The position numbers were made by a program, and so were the translations under genes. Shown here piece after piece: positions 1 to 10,384 of a stretch of 53,002 bases of DNA; the first letter of the stretch is position 1; each line of letters begins with the position of its first letter. The notes under the pieces were generated by a model. The model worked only from the letters and a program-made list of their open reading frames with translations. It did no database searches and was not told the origin of the DNA. Origin of the DNA: Arthrobacter mobilis (lineage in GTDB: Bacteria > Actinomycetota > Actinomycetes > Actinomycetales > Micrococcaceae); contig NZ_JAAZSQ010000011.1 of assembly GCF_012395835.1 (NCBI RefSeq), positions 62,669-115,670 on the forward strand. The letters are read 5' to 3'.

Positions 1-1
1 T

Positions 2-145
2 GTCGCCGGCATGCGCGCCATGCCCTACGTCGAACGCTTCGCCTGGAAGACGCGGCCCATCACCGACCCCATCATGGGCAACTCGGCCCTCTTTGACTCG
101 CGCGGCTGGCGGACCTCCACCGGCAAGCTGTACGCATCCCTTTAG
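2..145 (+). CDS. C-terminal fragment of probable secreted glycosyl hydrolase (Asl1-like catalytic family)
   Basis: Only the last 47 codons are inside the window, in the frame ending at TAG 143-145. The fragment contains YVERFAWKTRP, then DPIMGNSALFD, then a short turn ending GKLYASL. This tail (Tyr-x-x-x-Phe-Ala-Trp, a Leu-Phe-Asp pair, and a terminal Gly-x-x-Tyr-Ala) resembles the end of Asl1-like glycosyl hydrolase catalytic domains, which are usually exported and act on polysaccharides. No catalytic residue is visible, so the assignment rests on the tail alone. A strong hairpin terminator follows directly, which fits a gene end. The main alternative is another TIM-barrel glycosidase. Confidence 0.4.
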   Translation, partial: VAGMRAMPYVERFAWKTRPITDPIMGNSALFDSRGWRTSTGKLYASL

Positions 146-155
146 CAGGACCGGC

Positions 156-197
156 AAAGAAGGGTTGGGACGGATGGATCCGACCCAACCCTTCTTT
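156..197 (+). terminator. Rho-independent-type terminator, possibly bidirectional
   Basis: AAAGAAGGGTTGGG (156-169) and CCCAACCCTTCTTT (184-197) form a perfect 14-bp stem around a 14-nt loop. The right arm ends in TTCTTTA, giving a short U-tract on the plus strand, and the mirrored A-rich start gives one on the minus strand. It lies between the partial hydrolase ending at 145 and galU, which converges from the other strand and ends at 302, so it probably serves the upstream gene and may serve galU as well. Confidence 0.75.
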
Positions 198-301
198 ATG
201 TCCGGCCGGATTTATCGACCGTGAGCCGCGGGATGGCGCAGCTACCGCTGTGAGCTAATCCACCTTCCCCGGAAAGCCGCGCCGACCCGGGCACCGATGG
301 C

Positions 302-1237
302 CTAGACTGCGGCTGCCGCAGCGGTAAGTTCGGTGTCAGCCTGGATCCGAGCCGCCAGCTCCAGGATCCAGGGGCGAAGTTCCGGCCCAAGATCGGGACG
401 TTCGACGGCCAGGGAGACCACGGCCTTGATGTAGCTGAGCTTGTCCCCGGTGTCGTAGCGTCGGCCCCTGAAGACCACAGCGTAAACTCCCCCGCCGGGT
501 TCCCCGGACTGTGCCAGCGCCTGCAAGGCATCGGTCAGCTGGATTTCACCACCACGGCCGGGCTGCGTCTGTTCCAGAACGTCGAAGACCGACGGGTGGA
601 GCACATAGCGGCCGATGACCGCCAGGTTCGAAGGCGCTTCGCCGGCGGCCGGCTTTTCCACAAGTCCGTTGACCTTGAAGTAATCCGTGCCGTCCACGGC
701 ACTCACATCCGCGCAGCCGTAGGAACTGATCCTCTCCGGATCCACTTCCATGAGGGCGACCACCGATCCGCCGGTCTGCTGCTGCACCTCGATCATCTGC
801 CCCAGCAGCTCGTCACGCTTGTCGATCAGGTCGTCGCCGAGCAGGACGGCGAAGGGCTCGTCACCGACGTGCTGCCTGGCACAGAGCACGGCGTGGCCGA
901 GCCCCTTCGGGTCGCCCTGGCGCAGGTAATGGATATCTGCCAACTCGGTCGACTCCTGGACAGCCGCCAGCTTTCCGAGGTCCCCCTTTTGCTCCAGCGT
1001 GTGCTCGATGAAAGGCTCGCGGTCAAAGTGGTCTTCCAAAGCCCGCTTGTTCCGTCCGGTAATCATGAGGACATCGCGCAGGCCTGCGCGGGCTGCTTCC
1101 TCCACCACGCACTGGATGGCTGGCTCATCGACTACGGGCAGCATTTCCTTGGGCATCGCTTTCGTGGCCGGCAGGAAACGGGTACCTAATCCTGCTGCCG
1201 GAATGACTGCTTTGCGTACACCTGGGCTCTGGGACAT
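302..1237 (-). CDS. galU: UTP-glucose-1-phosphate uridylyltransferase GalU
   Basis: This 311-residue cytoplasmic enzyme makes UDP-glucose from UTP and glucose-1-phosphate. The N-terminus carries the nucleotidyltransferase signature AGLGTRFLPATKAMPKEMLP (about residues 15-34), followed by VDEPAIQ, the LLGDDLID metal-binding region (about residue 135) and the VEKP motif. Length is normal for bacterial GalU. The ATG at 1237 was chosen because the family starts just before the RKAVIPAAG strand. A TAGCCT hexamer sits 6 nt upstream, so the mRNA may be leaderless. UDP-glucose is a plausible second precursor for the ManNAcA polymer encoded downstream, which is an inference from context. Confidence 0.95.
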   Translation of the reverse strand: MSQSPGVRKAVIPAAGLGTRFLPATKAMPKEMLPVVDEPAIQCVVEEAARAGLRDVLMITGRNKRALEDHFDREPFIEHTLEQKGDLGKLAAVQESTELADIHYLRQGDPKGLGHAVLCARQHVGDEPFAVLLGDDLIDKRDELLGQMIEVQQQTGGSVVALMEVDPERISSYGCADVSAVDGTDYFKVNGLVEKPAAGEAPSNLAVIGRYVLHPSVFDVLEQTQPGRGGEIQLTDALQALAQSGEPGGGVYAVVFRGRRYDTGDKLSYIKAVVSLAVERPDLGPELRPWILELAARIQADTELTAAAAAV

Positions 1238-1293
1238 GGGGGAAGGCTACCGGAAACCGGGCTTCCTCCCGCAACTTATGTCGGCAACCGGGA

Positions 1294-1788
1294 CTACGCC
1301 GTCGGCTGCGATGCCGTGCTGCCGGCCTGGAACCGCTTGAGCACCGCCTTGGGCACAAACTCGGAAATGTCCCCGCCCAGAGCCCCGACTTCCTTGATCA
1401 GGGTCGAGGAGAGGTAGGTGTAGCGGCTGTCGCCCGGCAGGAACACCGTCTCCACGCCGGTGAGCTTGCGGTTCATATGCGCCATGGGCAACTCGTAGTG
1501 GTAGTCCTGGGTGGTCCGCAGCCCCTTCACAATGGCCCCGGCCCCATGGTCGCGGCAGAACTCGGCCAGCAGCCCGTCCCCCATCGGCTCCACCGTGGTG
1601 CCGGCCAGGTAGGACAGGGTTTCCCTGGCCATCGCCAGGCGCTCCTCCAGGCTGAAGCGGTACTTCTTCGCATAGTTGGTGGAGACGGCCACGATGACTT
1701 CGTCGAACATGCTCGCGGCGCGGGCAATGATTTCCACGTGTCCATTGTGGAGCGGGTCATAGGATCCGGGGCATACGGCTCGGCGCAT
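1294..1788 (-). CDS. coaD: Phosphopantetheine adenylyltransferase CoaD
   Basis: This 164-residue enzyme catalyses the fourth step of coenzyme A synthesis, adenylating 4'-phosphopantetheine. The start is the ATG at 1788, giving MRRAVCPGSYDPLHNGH. It contains the PGSYDP nucleotide-binding strand and the T/HxGH-type HNGH motif near residues 14-17, then KGLRTTQDYHYELPMAHMN and the C-terminal SSTLIKEV signature. The frame stays open 31 codons further upstream, but that stretch does not look like the family. A TAAGTT hexamer lies 7 nt before the ATG. In relatives coaD tends to lie close to rsmD; here about 5.8 kb separates them. Confidence 0.95.
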   Translation of the reverse strand: MRRAVCPGSYDPLHNGHVEIIARAASMFDEVIVAVSTNYAKKYRFSLEERLAMARETLSYLAGTTVEPMGDGLLAEFCRDHGAGAIVKGLRTTQDYHYELPMAHMNRKLTGVETVFLPGDSRYTYLSSTLIKEVGALGGDISEFVPKAVLKRFQAGSTASQPTA

Positions 1789-2070
1789 AGCTATCAACTT
1801 ACCCGATCCTGAAGGGCCAGGTTTAAGGCCCTGACCCACCACTGGATGTGACGTTTTCAGGCCGCGTCGTTCACACCCCACTGCACGGCCCGCGGCGGAT
1901 GAGGTTGCCTGGCCGCATCCGCCGCACTCCTGGGCACAGTATGCGGCCTGGACCGTTTCGAACGGGACACCGGCCTGGCGCCCTGTGCAGGCGAGGCAGC
2001 CGCGCAGCTGCGCGAACGCCAGGATCTGATCGCGGCCCGTGCACCACGGATGGTGATATTACTGGGAACC

Positions 2071-3315
2071 ATGAGCACAGCAGAGCACAGCCTCGCCCTG
2101 TCCAATGCAGCGCCGGGACCGGCCCCCTGGCAGCGTGCGGCGGCGGGAGCTAACCTGCTGACTGCCGACGGCGGACTCGGGGTGACGATCTTCGAGGAAA
2201 TCACCACGATGGCCGTGAAGGCCGGTGCCATCAACCTGGGACAAGGCTTTCCGGACGAGGACGGTCCCGGCGCCATCGCCGCGGCCGCCCGGCAGGCCAT
2301 CGCGGCCGGGACCAACCAGTACGCCCCGGGCAAGGGAATGCCGGTGCTGCGGGAGGCGGTGGCCGCGCACCAGCAGCGCTTCTACGGGCTGGCCCCTGAT
2401 CCGGACACCGAGGTCATCATCACCACCGGCGCCACCGAGGCACTGGCCGCCACCCTGCTGGCCCTGACCGGGCCCGGGGACGAGGTGCTCACCTTCGAGC
2501 CGTTCTACGATTCCTACGGAGCCATGATCGGGCTCAGCGGCGCCACGCACACGACCTCGCCGCTGCGCGCCCCGGACTTCCAGCCGGACCTGGAGCACCT
2601 GGAGCAGGCGTTCACGGACCGCACCCGGGTGGTGCTGGTGAACAACCCGCACAATCCCATGGGCACCGTCTTCAACCGCGAGGCGCTGGCGAAGGTCGTG
2701 GAACTGGCGGAACGCTACAACGCCGTCATCGTCATGGACGAGGTCTACGAGCATCTGACCTTTGGCGTCCCGCACATTCCGGTGGCCACGCTGCCGGGCG
2801 CAGCGGAACGGACCGTCACTATCTCCTCCGCCGGCAAGACCTTCTCCTTCACGGGCTGGAAGATCGGCTGGCTGCACGGTCCGGCCGATCTGGTCGCCGC
2901 CATCCGCACGGTCAAGCAGTTCCTGAGCTATTCCTCCGGCAGCCCCTTCCAGCCGGCCATCGCCGCCGCACTGGCCCTGGATGACTCCTTCTACCAGGGC
3001 GTGGCCGCCGGCCTGCAACGCAAGCGGGATGTGCTCAGCGAGGGCCTGCGCCGGGCGGGCCTGGAGGTCTTCACCCCGGACGGAACGTACTTCATCAACG
3101 TGGACGCCGCGCCGCTGGGCGTCACGGACGCTCCTGCCCTGGCCCGGCAGCTGCCGGAGCTGGTGGGGGTGGCAGCGATCCCGGTCTCGGTGTTCTGCCA
3201 TGCCGACGGCGCCGAGCGGACCCGTTCCCTGCTGCGCTTTGCCTTCTGCAAAAAGATCGAGGTGCTGGAGGAAGCGGCGGCCCGCCTCGCCACGCTGCAG
3301 GAGCGGCTGGGATGA
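2071..3315 (+). CDS. dapC: PLP-dependent class I aminotransferase, DapC (Rv0858c)-like
   Basis: This is a 414-residue fold-type I aminotransferase. Visible motifs are NLGQGFPDEDGP, TTGATEAL, EPFYDSYGA, NNPHNPMG, VMDEVYEHL and the Schiff-base segment SSAGKTFSFTGWKIGW, with Lys256 as the PLP lysine. The order and wording closely follow M. tuberculosis Rv0858c as I remember it, annotated as N-succinyldiaminopimelate aminotransferase of lysine/meso-DAP synthesis. Methionine or kynurenine aminotransferases of the YbdL type share this layout, so the substrate is not certain. The start was set at 2071 (MSTAEHS); an in-frame ATG at 2050 adds seven residues. The stop overlaps the next gene's ATG by 4 nt, so the two are probably translated together. 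Confidence 0.8.
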   Translation: MSTAEHSLALSNAAPGPAPWQRAAAGANLLTADGGLGVTIFEEITTMAVKAGAINLGQGFPDEDGPGAIAAAARQAIAAGTNQYAPGKGMPVLREAVAAHQQRFYGLAPDPDTEVIITTGATEALAATLLALTGPGDEVLTFEPFYDSYGAMIGLSGATHTTSPLRAPDFQPDLEHLEQAFTDRTRVVLVNNPHNPMGTVFNREALAKVVELAERYNAVIVMDEVYEHLTFGVPHIPVATLPGAAERTVTISSAGKTFSFTGWKIGWLHGPADLVAAIRTVKQFLSYSSGSPFQPAIAAALALDDSFYQGVAAGLQRKRDVLSEGLRRAGLEVFTPDGTYFINVDAAPLGVTDAPALARQLPELVGVAAIPVSVFCHADGAERTRSLLRFAFCKKIEVLEEAAARLATLQERLG

Positions 3316-4112
3316 CCGGGCGTTTCCTGCGTGCCAGCGGGCTGCACGCCGACATCGAACCGGACGGGCGGGTTCCGGGTGCCTACATCCTGAGCATCGG
3401 CGGGGCGGAACAATCCCACGTGGACCTGCGGGATCCGGCCCACGTGTTCTACGAATACCTGCGCCGGATCGCCAATGTAGTGGACCTGGCCGGGCCGGCG
3501 GGCCAGCCGCTGCGTTGCCTGCATCTAGGGGCGGGCGCGCTGACGCTGGCCCGGTACATCCAGGCCACCCGCCCAGGGTCGGAGCAGCACGCCGTGGAGC
3601 TCGAACGCGAGCTGCTGGACTTCGTCATCGACAAGCTCCCGCTGCCGGAGGGCACCGACCTGACCGTGTACTTCGGGGACGCCCGGCAGGAAGTGGCCTT
3701 CGGCGCCGTCGACGGCGAATTCGACGTCATTGTGCTGGATGTCTTCGCCGGTGAGGACGCCCCGGCCCACCTGACCACGCCGGACTTCTACGGGGAGCTG
3801 CTGGAAATCCTGGCCCCCGGGGGCGTGCTGCTGGTCAATGTCGGCGACGATCCGCCACTGCGCTTCGCCCGGCGCCAGGTGCAGGCACTGGCCGAGGCAC
3901 TGGCGGCGGACCCGGCCGGCGGAACAATCCCCGGCAGCCTGGCTGCGATCGCCGAGGCCGGGATGTTCAGCGCCCGGTACCCGGGCAACATCGTGCTGGC
4001 CGCCGCGCACCGGCCGTGGCCGCAGGACTGGACCCAGGCGCTGCTGGCGGCGGGGCCGCACCCGGCAGCCGTGCTGACCGGGCCGGAACTGGAGGCCTTT
4101 GCCGGCAGCTGA
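3312..4112 (+). CDS. Spermidine synthase-like class I SAM-dependent protein
   Basis: This 266-residue cytoplasmic protein has a Rossmann methyltransferase/aminopropyltransferase fold. The motifs are LHLGAGALTLARYI (motif I, near residue 75), HAVELERELLDFV (acidic end of strand 2), YFGDARQEV and VIVLDVFAGEDAPAHLTTPDFY (gate-keeping region of polyamine synthase homologues). Actinobacteria carry many such spermidine-synthase-like proteins without proven polyamine activity, so the substrate is open. It starts at ATG 3312 inside the ATGA overlap with the aminotransferase, which suggests a two-gene operon. Confidence 0.75.
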   Translation: MTGRFLRASGLHADIEPDGRVPGAYILSIGGAEQSHVDLRDPAHVFYEYLRRIANVVDLAGPAGQPLRCLHLGAGALTLARYIQATRPGSEQHAVELERELLDFVIDKLPLPEGTDLTVYFGDARQEVAFGAVDGEFDVIVLDVFAGEDAPAHLTTPDFYGELLEILAPGGVLLVNVGDDPPLRFARRQVQALAEALAADPAGGTIPGSLAAIAEAGMFSARYPGNIVLAAAHRPWPQDWTQALLAAGPHPAAVLTGPELEAFAGS

Positions 4113-4178
4113 CCGGCAGGCATCCCGTGCTTTCGCCCACCGGTACCGGAATGTAGCCTGCAGGGCCGGGCGAGCCGG

Positions 4179-5188
<1,010 letters not shown>

Positions 5189-5190
5189 GG

Positions 5191-6528
5191 ATGGGTTTTT
5201 CGACGATGGAATTTTCCAAGCCCCTGCAGGCCAGGCCGACCACCATCGACGGCCTGCTGCTGTTCGACCTGCCCGTCCACGGCGACAACCGCGGCTGGTT
5301 CAAGGAAAACTGGCAGCGGAAGAAGATGCTCGCTCTCGGGCTGCCGGACTTTTCCCCCGTCCAGAACAACATTTCCTTCAATGACAAGGCCGGAACTACA
5401 CGCGGCATCCACGCCGAGCCGTGGGACAAGTTCATCTCGGTAGCCACCGGGCGGATCTTCGGCGCCTGGGTGGACCTGCGCGAGGGGCCGGGATTCGGCA
5501 CCGTCTTTACCGCCAAACTGGATCCCTCCACCGCCATTTTCGTCCCGCGCGGCGTGGGCAATGCCTTCCAGACGCTGGCGGACGAGACGGCCGGCATCGA
5601 GTAGCCGATCCCGCTGGAGCAGGCCGAACTGTCCGGCAAGGACAAGGCGCATCCGCGGTTTGCCGACGTCGTCCCGATGGCCCCGAAGAAGATCCTGGTC
5701 CTGGGGGCGGACGGACAGCTGGGCCGGGCGCTGCGCGAGGCCTATGCCGGGGCGCGGCAGGTGGAATTCGCCACCCGCGCCGACGTAGACCTGGCCTCGC
5801 CCGACAGCTGGCCGGTACGGAACTGGCGCAACTACTCCGCCATCATCAATGCCGCCGCCTACACGGCCGTGGACACGGCGGAGACGGACCAGGGCCGGCG
5901 CGATGCGTGGGCGGTCAACGTCTCGGCCGTGACCGCGCTGGCCAAGGTCGCCGCGGCGCACGGCATCACGCTCGTGCATGTCTCCAGCGACTACGTCTTC
6001 GACGGCACCGAGCCGCTCCACCGCGAGGAGGAACCGTTCAGCCCGCTCGGCGTCTACGGGCAGACCAAGTCGGCCGGCGACGCCGTCGTCTCGGTGGTGC
6101 CGCAGCACTACATCGTCCGCACCAGCTGGGTGGTCGGCGACGGCGGCAACTTCGTGCGGACCATGGCCTCCCTGGCCGAACGAGGCATTAGCCCGTCAGT
6201 GGTGGAAGACCAGGTTGGCCGGCTGACGTTCACCGAGGACCTGGCCGCCGGCATCCGCCACCTGCTCGACGCCGGCGCCCCCTACGGAACGTACAACCTC
6301 TCCAACACCGGCGATCCCCAATCCTGGGCAGCCATCGCCCGGCGAATCTACCAGCTCGGCGGAAGGGACGCCGGAGAGGTCGCCGGTGTCAGCACGGCTG
6401 ACTATTTCGCGGGCAAGGAAGCGGCCCCGCGACCGCTGCACAGCAGCTTCGATCTATCCAAGATCGAGGCGACGGGCTTCAGCCCGGCCCCGATCGAGGA
6501 ACGCCTGAAGGCTTACCTGGGCAAGTAG
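5191..6528 (+). pseudogene. rmlCD: Fused RmlC-RmlD (dTDP-4-dehydrorhamnose 3,5-epimerase / reductase), nonsense codon and internal deletion
   Basis: It starts 2 nt after rmlB. Residues 1-131 are the cupin epimerase half (LPVHGDNRGWFKENWQRKK, NISFNDKAGTTRGIHAEPWD, FVPRGVGNAFQTL). The text then jumps from FQTL straight to ADETAGIE and a TAG at 5602-5604. In relatives as I remember them, about 30 residues lie between FQTL and LADET, including a YLVNDHW-like segment, and Trp follows the next stretch, so TGG to TAG is the likely point change. After the TAG the same frame runs on to TAG 6528 with an intact RmlD half: LVLGADGQLGRAL, HVSSDYVFDG, YGQTKSAGD, QVGRLTF. Internal initiation at ATG 5677 could still yield a free RmlD reductase. 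Confidence 0.85.
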
Positions 6529-6558
6529 GGCCTGTTGCCCAGGTCTTGGCAACCTTGG

Positions 6559-7438
6559 TCAGTGTTGCAGGACCGGCTGCTGCAGCAGTCCCAGCAGGTA
6601 GCTTCCGTAGCCGCTCTTGAGCAGGGGCTCCGCCCGTTCCCGCAGTTCTTCGTCGGAGAGGAAGCCTTGGCGCCAGGCGACCTCTTCCGGTGCACCGACC
6701 TTGAGCCCTTGGCGGTGTTCCAACGTACGGATGAAGCCGGAGGCCTCGTAGAGCGACTCGAAGGTGCCGGTGTCGAGCCAGGCCGTACCGCGCGGCAGAA
6801 TCTCCACCGAGAGCTTTCCACGGTCCAGGTAGACCTGGTTCAGGTCGGTGATTTCCAGTTCGCCGCGCGCTGACGGCCGCAGGGACTTGGCGACCTGCAC
6901 GACGTCGTTGTCATAGAAGTACAACCCGGGTACTGCATAATTGCTCCGCGGCTGCGCCGGCTTTTCCTCCAGGCTCAGCGCCTGGCCGAACTCATCGAAT
7001 TCCACTACCCCGTAGGCGCTCGGGTCCGCCACCCAATAACCGAACACCACCGCGCCGTCGATGCCGGCGAACCGCTGCAGCTGAGTGCCCAGGCCCGGAC
7101 CATGGAAAATGTTGTCCCCCAGCACCAGGGCGACCGGCTCGGAGCCGATATGCCGCTCCCCCAGCAGGAAAAGCCTGCGCCAGGCCGTCCGGGCTCGGCT
7201 GCACGGCGTAGGACAGCGAAATGCCGAAGCGGGAACCGTCCCCCAGGAGGTGCCGGAAATGCTCGGCATCGTGCGGGGTGGTGATCACCAGGATGTCCCG
7301 GATGCCGGCCAGGATCAGCGTGGACAGCGGATAGTAGACCATCGGCTTGTCGTAGACCGGCATCAGTTGCTTGCTTACGCCCTGCGTAATCGGATGCAGC
7401 CGGCTTCCCGTGCCACCGGCCAGAATAATGCCCCGCAC
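6559..7438 (-). pseudogene. rmlA: Glucose-1-phosphate thymidylyltransferase RmlA, frameshifted
   Basis: This gene converges on rmlCD with a 30-nt gap. It starts at GTG 7438 behind AGGGGGAG. The protein reads [36 protein letters not shown] and [15 protein letters not shown]. The frame then slips in an A run (plus strand 7169-7172, four A where three are expected). The remainder ([53 protein letters not shown]) is intact in another frame and ends at TGA 6559. The total of 880 nt is one base more than a multiple of three, consistent with a single insertion. RmlA would supply dTDP-glucose to rmlB. A homopolymer sequencing error is the alternative. Confidence 0.88.
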
Positions 7439-7473
7439 GTCGTTCTCCCCCTGTTCGACGACCAGTAAGAGGA

Positions 7474-7502
7474 ACGCTATGCAGCCAATGGGGAGGCGGC
7501 AA
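7474..7502 (-). promoter_or_regulatory. Sigma-70-type promoter of rmlA
   Basis: Read on the minus strand, TTGCCG (-35, 7497-7502) and TAGCGT (-10, 7474-7479) are separated by exactly 17 nt. They lie upstream of the AGGGGGAG ribosome-binding site and the GTG at 7438. This implies a 5' leader of about 30 nt. Confidence 0.5.
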
Positions 7503-7609
7503 CGATTCACCCGAAGGTCCAGTAAGAACAGACGGAAGCTCAGGTAGCCAGCCCGCACAGGCACGTAGCTATGCACAGTCCCCTGAGTAACCCCCAGGTA
7601 GTCTCCGGT

Positions 7610-8182
7610 TTACTGGCGGGCCGGCTCGGCGTACCAGAGCCGGGTTTCACCGTACTTCTTGTCCGCGAAGCGCTCCAGCCCGTCCGGCCACACCGGCTCC
7701 GGCGAGCGCGAGGAGCGTTCGACGACGACGACGGCGCCATCGGCCAGCCGCGGCGACAGCGAGGCCAGCACCTCGGCCAGTTCGGTCTCGGAGAGCGTAT
7801 AGGGCGGGTCCATCAGGACCAGGTCCCATTGATCGTAGCTGTGCAGCCGGTCCAGGAAGGGCTGCACGCCGCTGCGCGACACCCGCACCACCGTCCGGCC
7901 CAGGGCCTTGTTCACCAGCTCGGCATTCCGGCGGCAGACCGCCGCCGCCTTCTCGGACAATTCCACCAGGTCCACCTCGGCGGCACCCCGGCTGGCGCTC
8001 TCCACGCCCAGGGCCCCGGACCCGGCAAACAGGTCCAGCACCCGTGCCCCGGCCAGTATGCCGTAGGAATCCAGCCGCGAGAACAACGCCTCCTTGACCC
8101 GGTCGGTGGTGGGCCGGGTCCTGTCTCCCGGTACGTTGGCCAGGCTGATTCCCCCGGCCACTCCGGCAATGATGCGGCTCAT
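7610..8182 (-). CDS. rsmD: 16S rRNA (guanine(966)-N2)-methyltransferase RsmD
   Basis: This 190-residue SAM-dependent enzyme methylates G966 of 16S rRNA during small-subunit assembly. It begins MSRIIAGVAGG and carries RTRPTTDRVKEALFSRLDSY, the SAM-binding motif VLDLFAGSGALGVESASRG (about residues 49-67), the acidic ELSEKAA strand end, and catalytic DPPY in LVLMDPPYTL (about residue 126). Length is typical. It lies 3 nt after recG on the same strand, so the two are probably one transcript. Confidence 0.95.
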   Translation of the reverse strand: MSRIIAGVAGGISLANVPGDRTRPTTDRVKEALFSRLDSYGILAGARVLDLFAGSGALGVESASRGAAEVDLVELSEKAAAVCRRNAELVNKALGRTVVRVSRSGVQPFLDRLHSYDQWDLVLMDPPYTLSETELAEVLASLSPRLADGAVVVVERSSRSPEPVWPDGLERFADKKYGETRLWYAEPARQ

Positions 8183-8185
8183 CGT

Positions 8186-10384
8186 TCAGCCCCGTTCAAG
8201 GAATGCCTCTTTCTCCGGATTCAGGTACAGCTCGATCGCCTGCGCCAGCTCCGGGTACTGGGCCAACTGCGCATCATGCGCGACGATGCCGGCGGCGTCG
8301 GCCCGGGCCGTGGCGATGACGTCCTCGTCGGTGATCACGCGCAGCAGCTTCAGCGTGGACTTGCCGCCGGACTGCGAGGATCCGAGGATGTCCCCTTCCC
8401 GGCGCAGCAGCAGATCCGCCTGGGAGAGTTCGAACCCGTCGGTCGTCCGGGCGACGGCGTCCAGCCGGGCGCGGCTGGGATGGCCCGGTTCCAGCCTGGT
8501 CACCAGCAGGCAGGTGCCGGGCAGGCCGCCGCGGCCGACGCGGCCGCGCAGCTGGTGCAGCTGGGAGATCCCGAAACGGTCCGCGTCCAGGACCACCATC
8601 AGGGTGGCGTTGGGTACGTCCACGCCCACCTCGATCACGGTGGTGGAGACCAGCAGGTCCAGCCGGCCGTCGTTGAAGGCGGCCATGGTGGCCGCCTTGG
8701 CCTCCGGGTCCTGCCGGCCGTGCAGCACGCCGGTCCGCACGCCGGCCAGGGCCGGTACCGTGGCCAGGTATTCGGCGGTGGACACCACCGCGGCCAGTTC
8801 CCGGGTCTCCTCCTCCGGCGGCGGGGCGTCGAAGGGGTCGGTATCCTCGCGGTCCTCGTCGCCGATCTTCGGGCACACCACATAGACCTGGCGGCCGGCG
8901 TCGACCTCCTCCCGGGCCCGTTCCCAGATCCGCGCCTCCCAGCCGGGGTGCTCCACCAGCCCGACCAGGTGGGTGGCGATCGGGGCTCGTCCGGCCGGCA
9001 ATTCGGACAGCACGGAGGTCTCCAGGTCCCCGAAGACCGTCATCGCCACGGTGCGCGGAATGGGCGTGGCGGTCATGACCAGCAGGTGCGGCGGGCGGGC
9101 CGCACGCGAGCGCAGCCGGTCCCGCTGCTCCACGCCGAAGCGGTGCTGCTCGTCCACCACGATCAGGCCCAGGTCGGCGAACATGACCTCGTCCGACAGC
9201 AGGGCGTGGGTGCCGATGACAATCCCGGCTTCGCCGCTGGCCACCTCCAGCAATGCCCGGCGGCGGGCCGCGCCGGTGACCGAGCCGGTGATCAGCACCA
9301 CCCGGGTGCCCGCCTCGTCCCCGCCCAGCAGGCCGGCCTCGGCGAGCGGGCCGAGGGTGCGGCGGATGGACTCGTAGTGCTGCGCGGCAAGCACCTCGGT
9401 CGGCGCCAGCAGCGCCGCCTGCCCGCCGGCGTCGATCACCTGCAGCATGGCGCGCAGGGCCACCAGGGTCTTGCCCGAGCCCACCTCGCCCTGCAGCAGC
9501 CGGTTCATCGGATGGTTCGCCGCCAGTTCGCCGGCTACCGTGGCGCCGACCTCGCGCTGGCCGTTGGTGAGGGTGAACGGCAGGGCGGCATCGAACCGGT
9601 CCAGCAGGCCGCCGGCCACGGCCGGACGGGCGGTGGCCTCCTCGGCGGTGGCCTGGGCCCGCCGGCGGGCCAGGGCGGCCTGCAGCACCAGCGCCTCCTG
9701 GTAGCGGAAGCGTTCCCGGGCCCGCCGGGCATCCTCGATCGTGGCCGGCCGGTGGATCTGCTGGTACGCATCCGGCAGCGACAGCAGGCCGTCGCGGATG
9801 GCAATGTCCGGCGGCACCGGGTCCCCGACGCGGGTGAAATCGACGCTGTCGAGCAGGATTTCGACGGCGGACTTGATCCGCCAGCTGCCCAGTTTGGCCG
9901 TGGCCGGGTACAGCGGCACCGGCCGCAGCGCCTCCTCGGCGTTGAAATCCGCGGCGTCCTCGAGCAGGGCATAGTCCGGGTTGGTCAGGGTCAGGCGGCC
10001 CTGGTAGCGGGTGACCTTGCCGGAGAACATGGCCAGCGTGCCCGGACGCAGGTCCCGTTCGGCCTGGTAGCCGTTGAAGAAGGTCAGGCTCAGGTTCCCG
10101 TAGGTGGAGTTGTCGGTGATCACCACCTCGGTCAGCGAGCCCCGGCGTGCCCGCATCCGCCGCGTGCTGCAGCTGAGGACCCGGGCCACCAGGGTGGCGT
10201 CCTCGTCCGGAGGCAGGTCCGCGATCAGCGTCAGTTCCCCACGCTTGAGGTAGCGGCGCGGGAAGTAGTTCAGCAGCTCGCCAGTGCGGGTCAGGCCCAG
10301 GTGCTTTTGCAGGGCGGCAGCGGTGCGTTTGCCCAGGCGGCGCTCCAGCGGCAGGTCCAGCTCCGCCGGCCTGCGGTCATCCAT
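8186..10384 (-). CDS. recG: ATP-dependent DNA helicase RecG
   Basis: This 732-residue superfamily 2 helicase remodels stalled replication forks and branches Holliday junctions. An N-terminal wedge/OB region (residues 1-260, with LLNYFPRRYLKRGEL) is followed by helicase motifs QGEVGSGKTLVAL (Walker A), LLAPTEVLAAQH (Ia), VVDEQHRFGVEQR (DEQH box), MTATPIPRT (III), LHGRQDPEAK, LLVSTTVIEVGVDVPNAT and HQLRGRVGRGG (VI). Length suits actinobacterial RecG. It starts at ATG 10384, inside the 3' end of the DAK2 gene (8-nt overlap), so translation is probably coupled. Confidence 0.96.
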   Translation of the reverse strand: MDDRRPAELDLPLERRLGKRTAAALQKHLGLTRTGELLNYFPRRYLKRGELTLIADLPPDEDATLVARVLSCSTRRMRARRGSLTEVVITDNSTYGNLSLTFFNGYQAERDLRPGTLAMFSGKVTRYQGRLTLTNPDYALLEDAADFNAEEALRPVPLYPATAKLGSWRIKSAVEILLDSVDFTRVGDPVPPDIAIRDGLLSLPDAYQQIHRPATIEDARRARERFRYQEALVLQAALARRRAQATAEEATARPAVAGGLLDRFDAALPFTLTNGQREVGATVAGELAANHPMNRLLQGEVGSGKTLVALRAMLQVIDAGGQAALLAPTEVLAAQHYESIRRTLGPLAEAGLLGGDEAGTRVVLITGSVTGAARRRALLEVASGEAGIVIGTHALLSDEVMFADLGLIVVDEQHRFGVEQRDRLRSRAARPPHLLVMTATPIPRTVAMTVFGDLETSVLSELPAGRAPIATHLVGLVEHPGWEARIWERAREEVDAGRQVYVVCPKIGDEDREDTDPFDAPPPEEETRELAAVVSTAEYLATVPALAGVRTGVLHGRQDPEAKAATMAAFNDGRLDLLVSTTVIEVGVDVPNATLMVVLDADRFGISQLHQLRGRVGRGGLPGTCLLVTRLEPGHPSRARLDAVARTTDGFELSQADLLLRREGDILGSSQSGGKSTLKLLRVITDEDVIATARADAAGIVAHDAQLAQYPELAQAIELYLNPEKEAFLERG

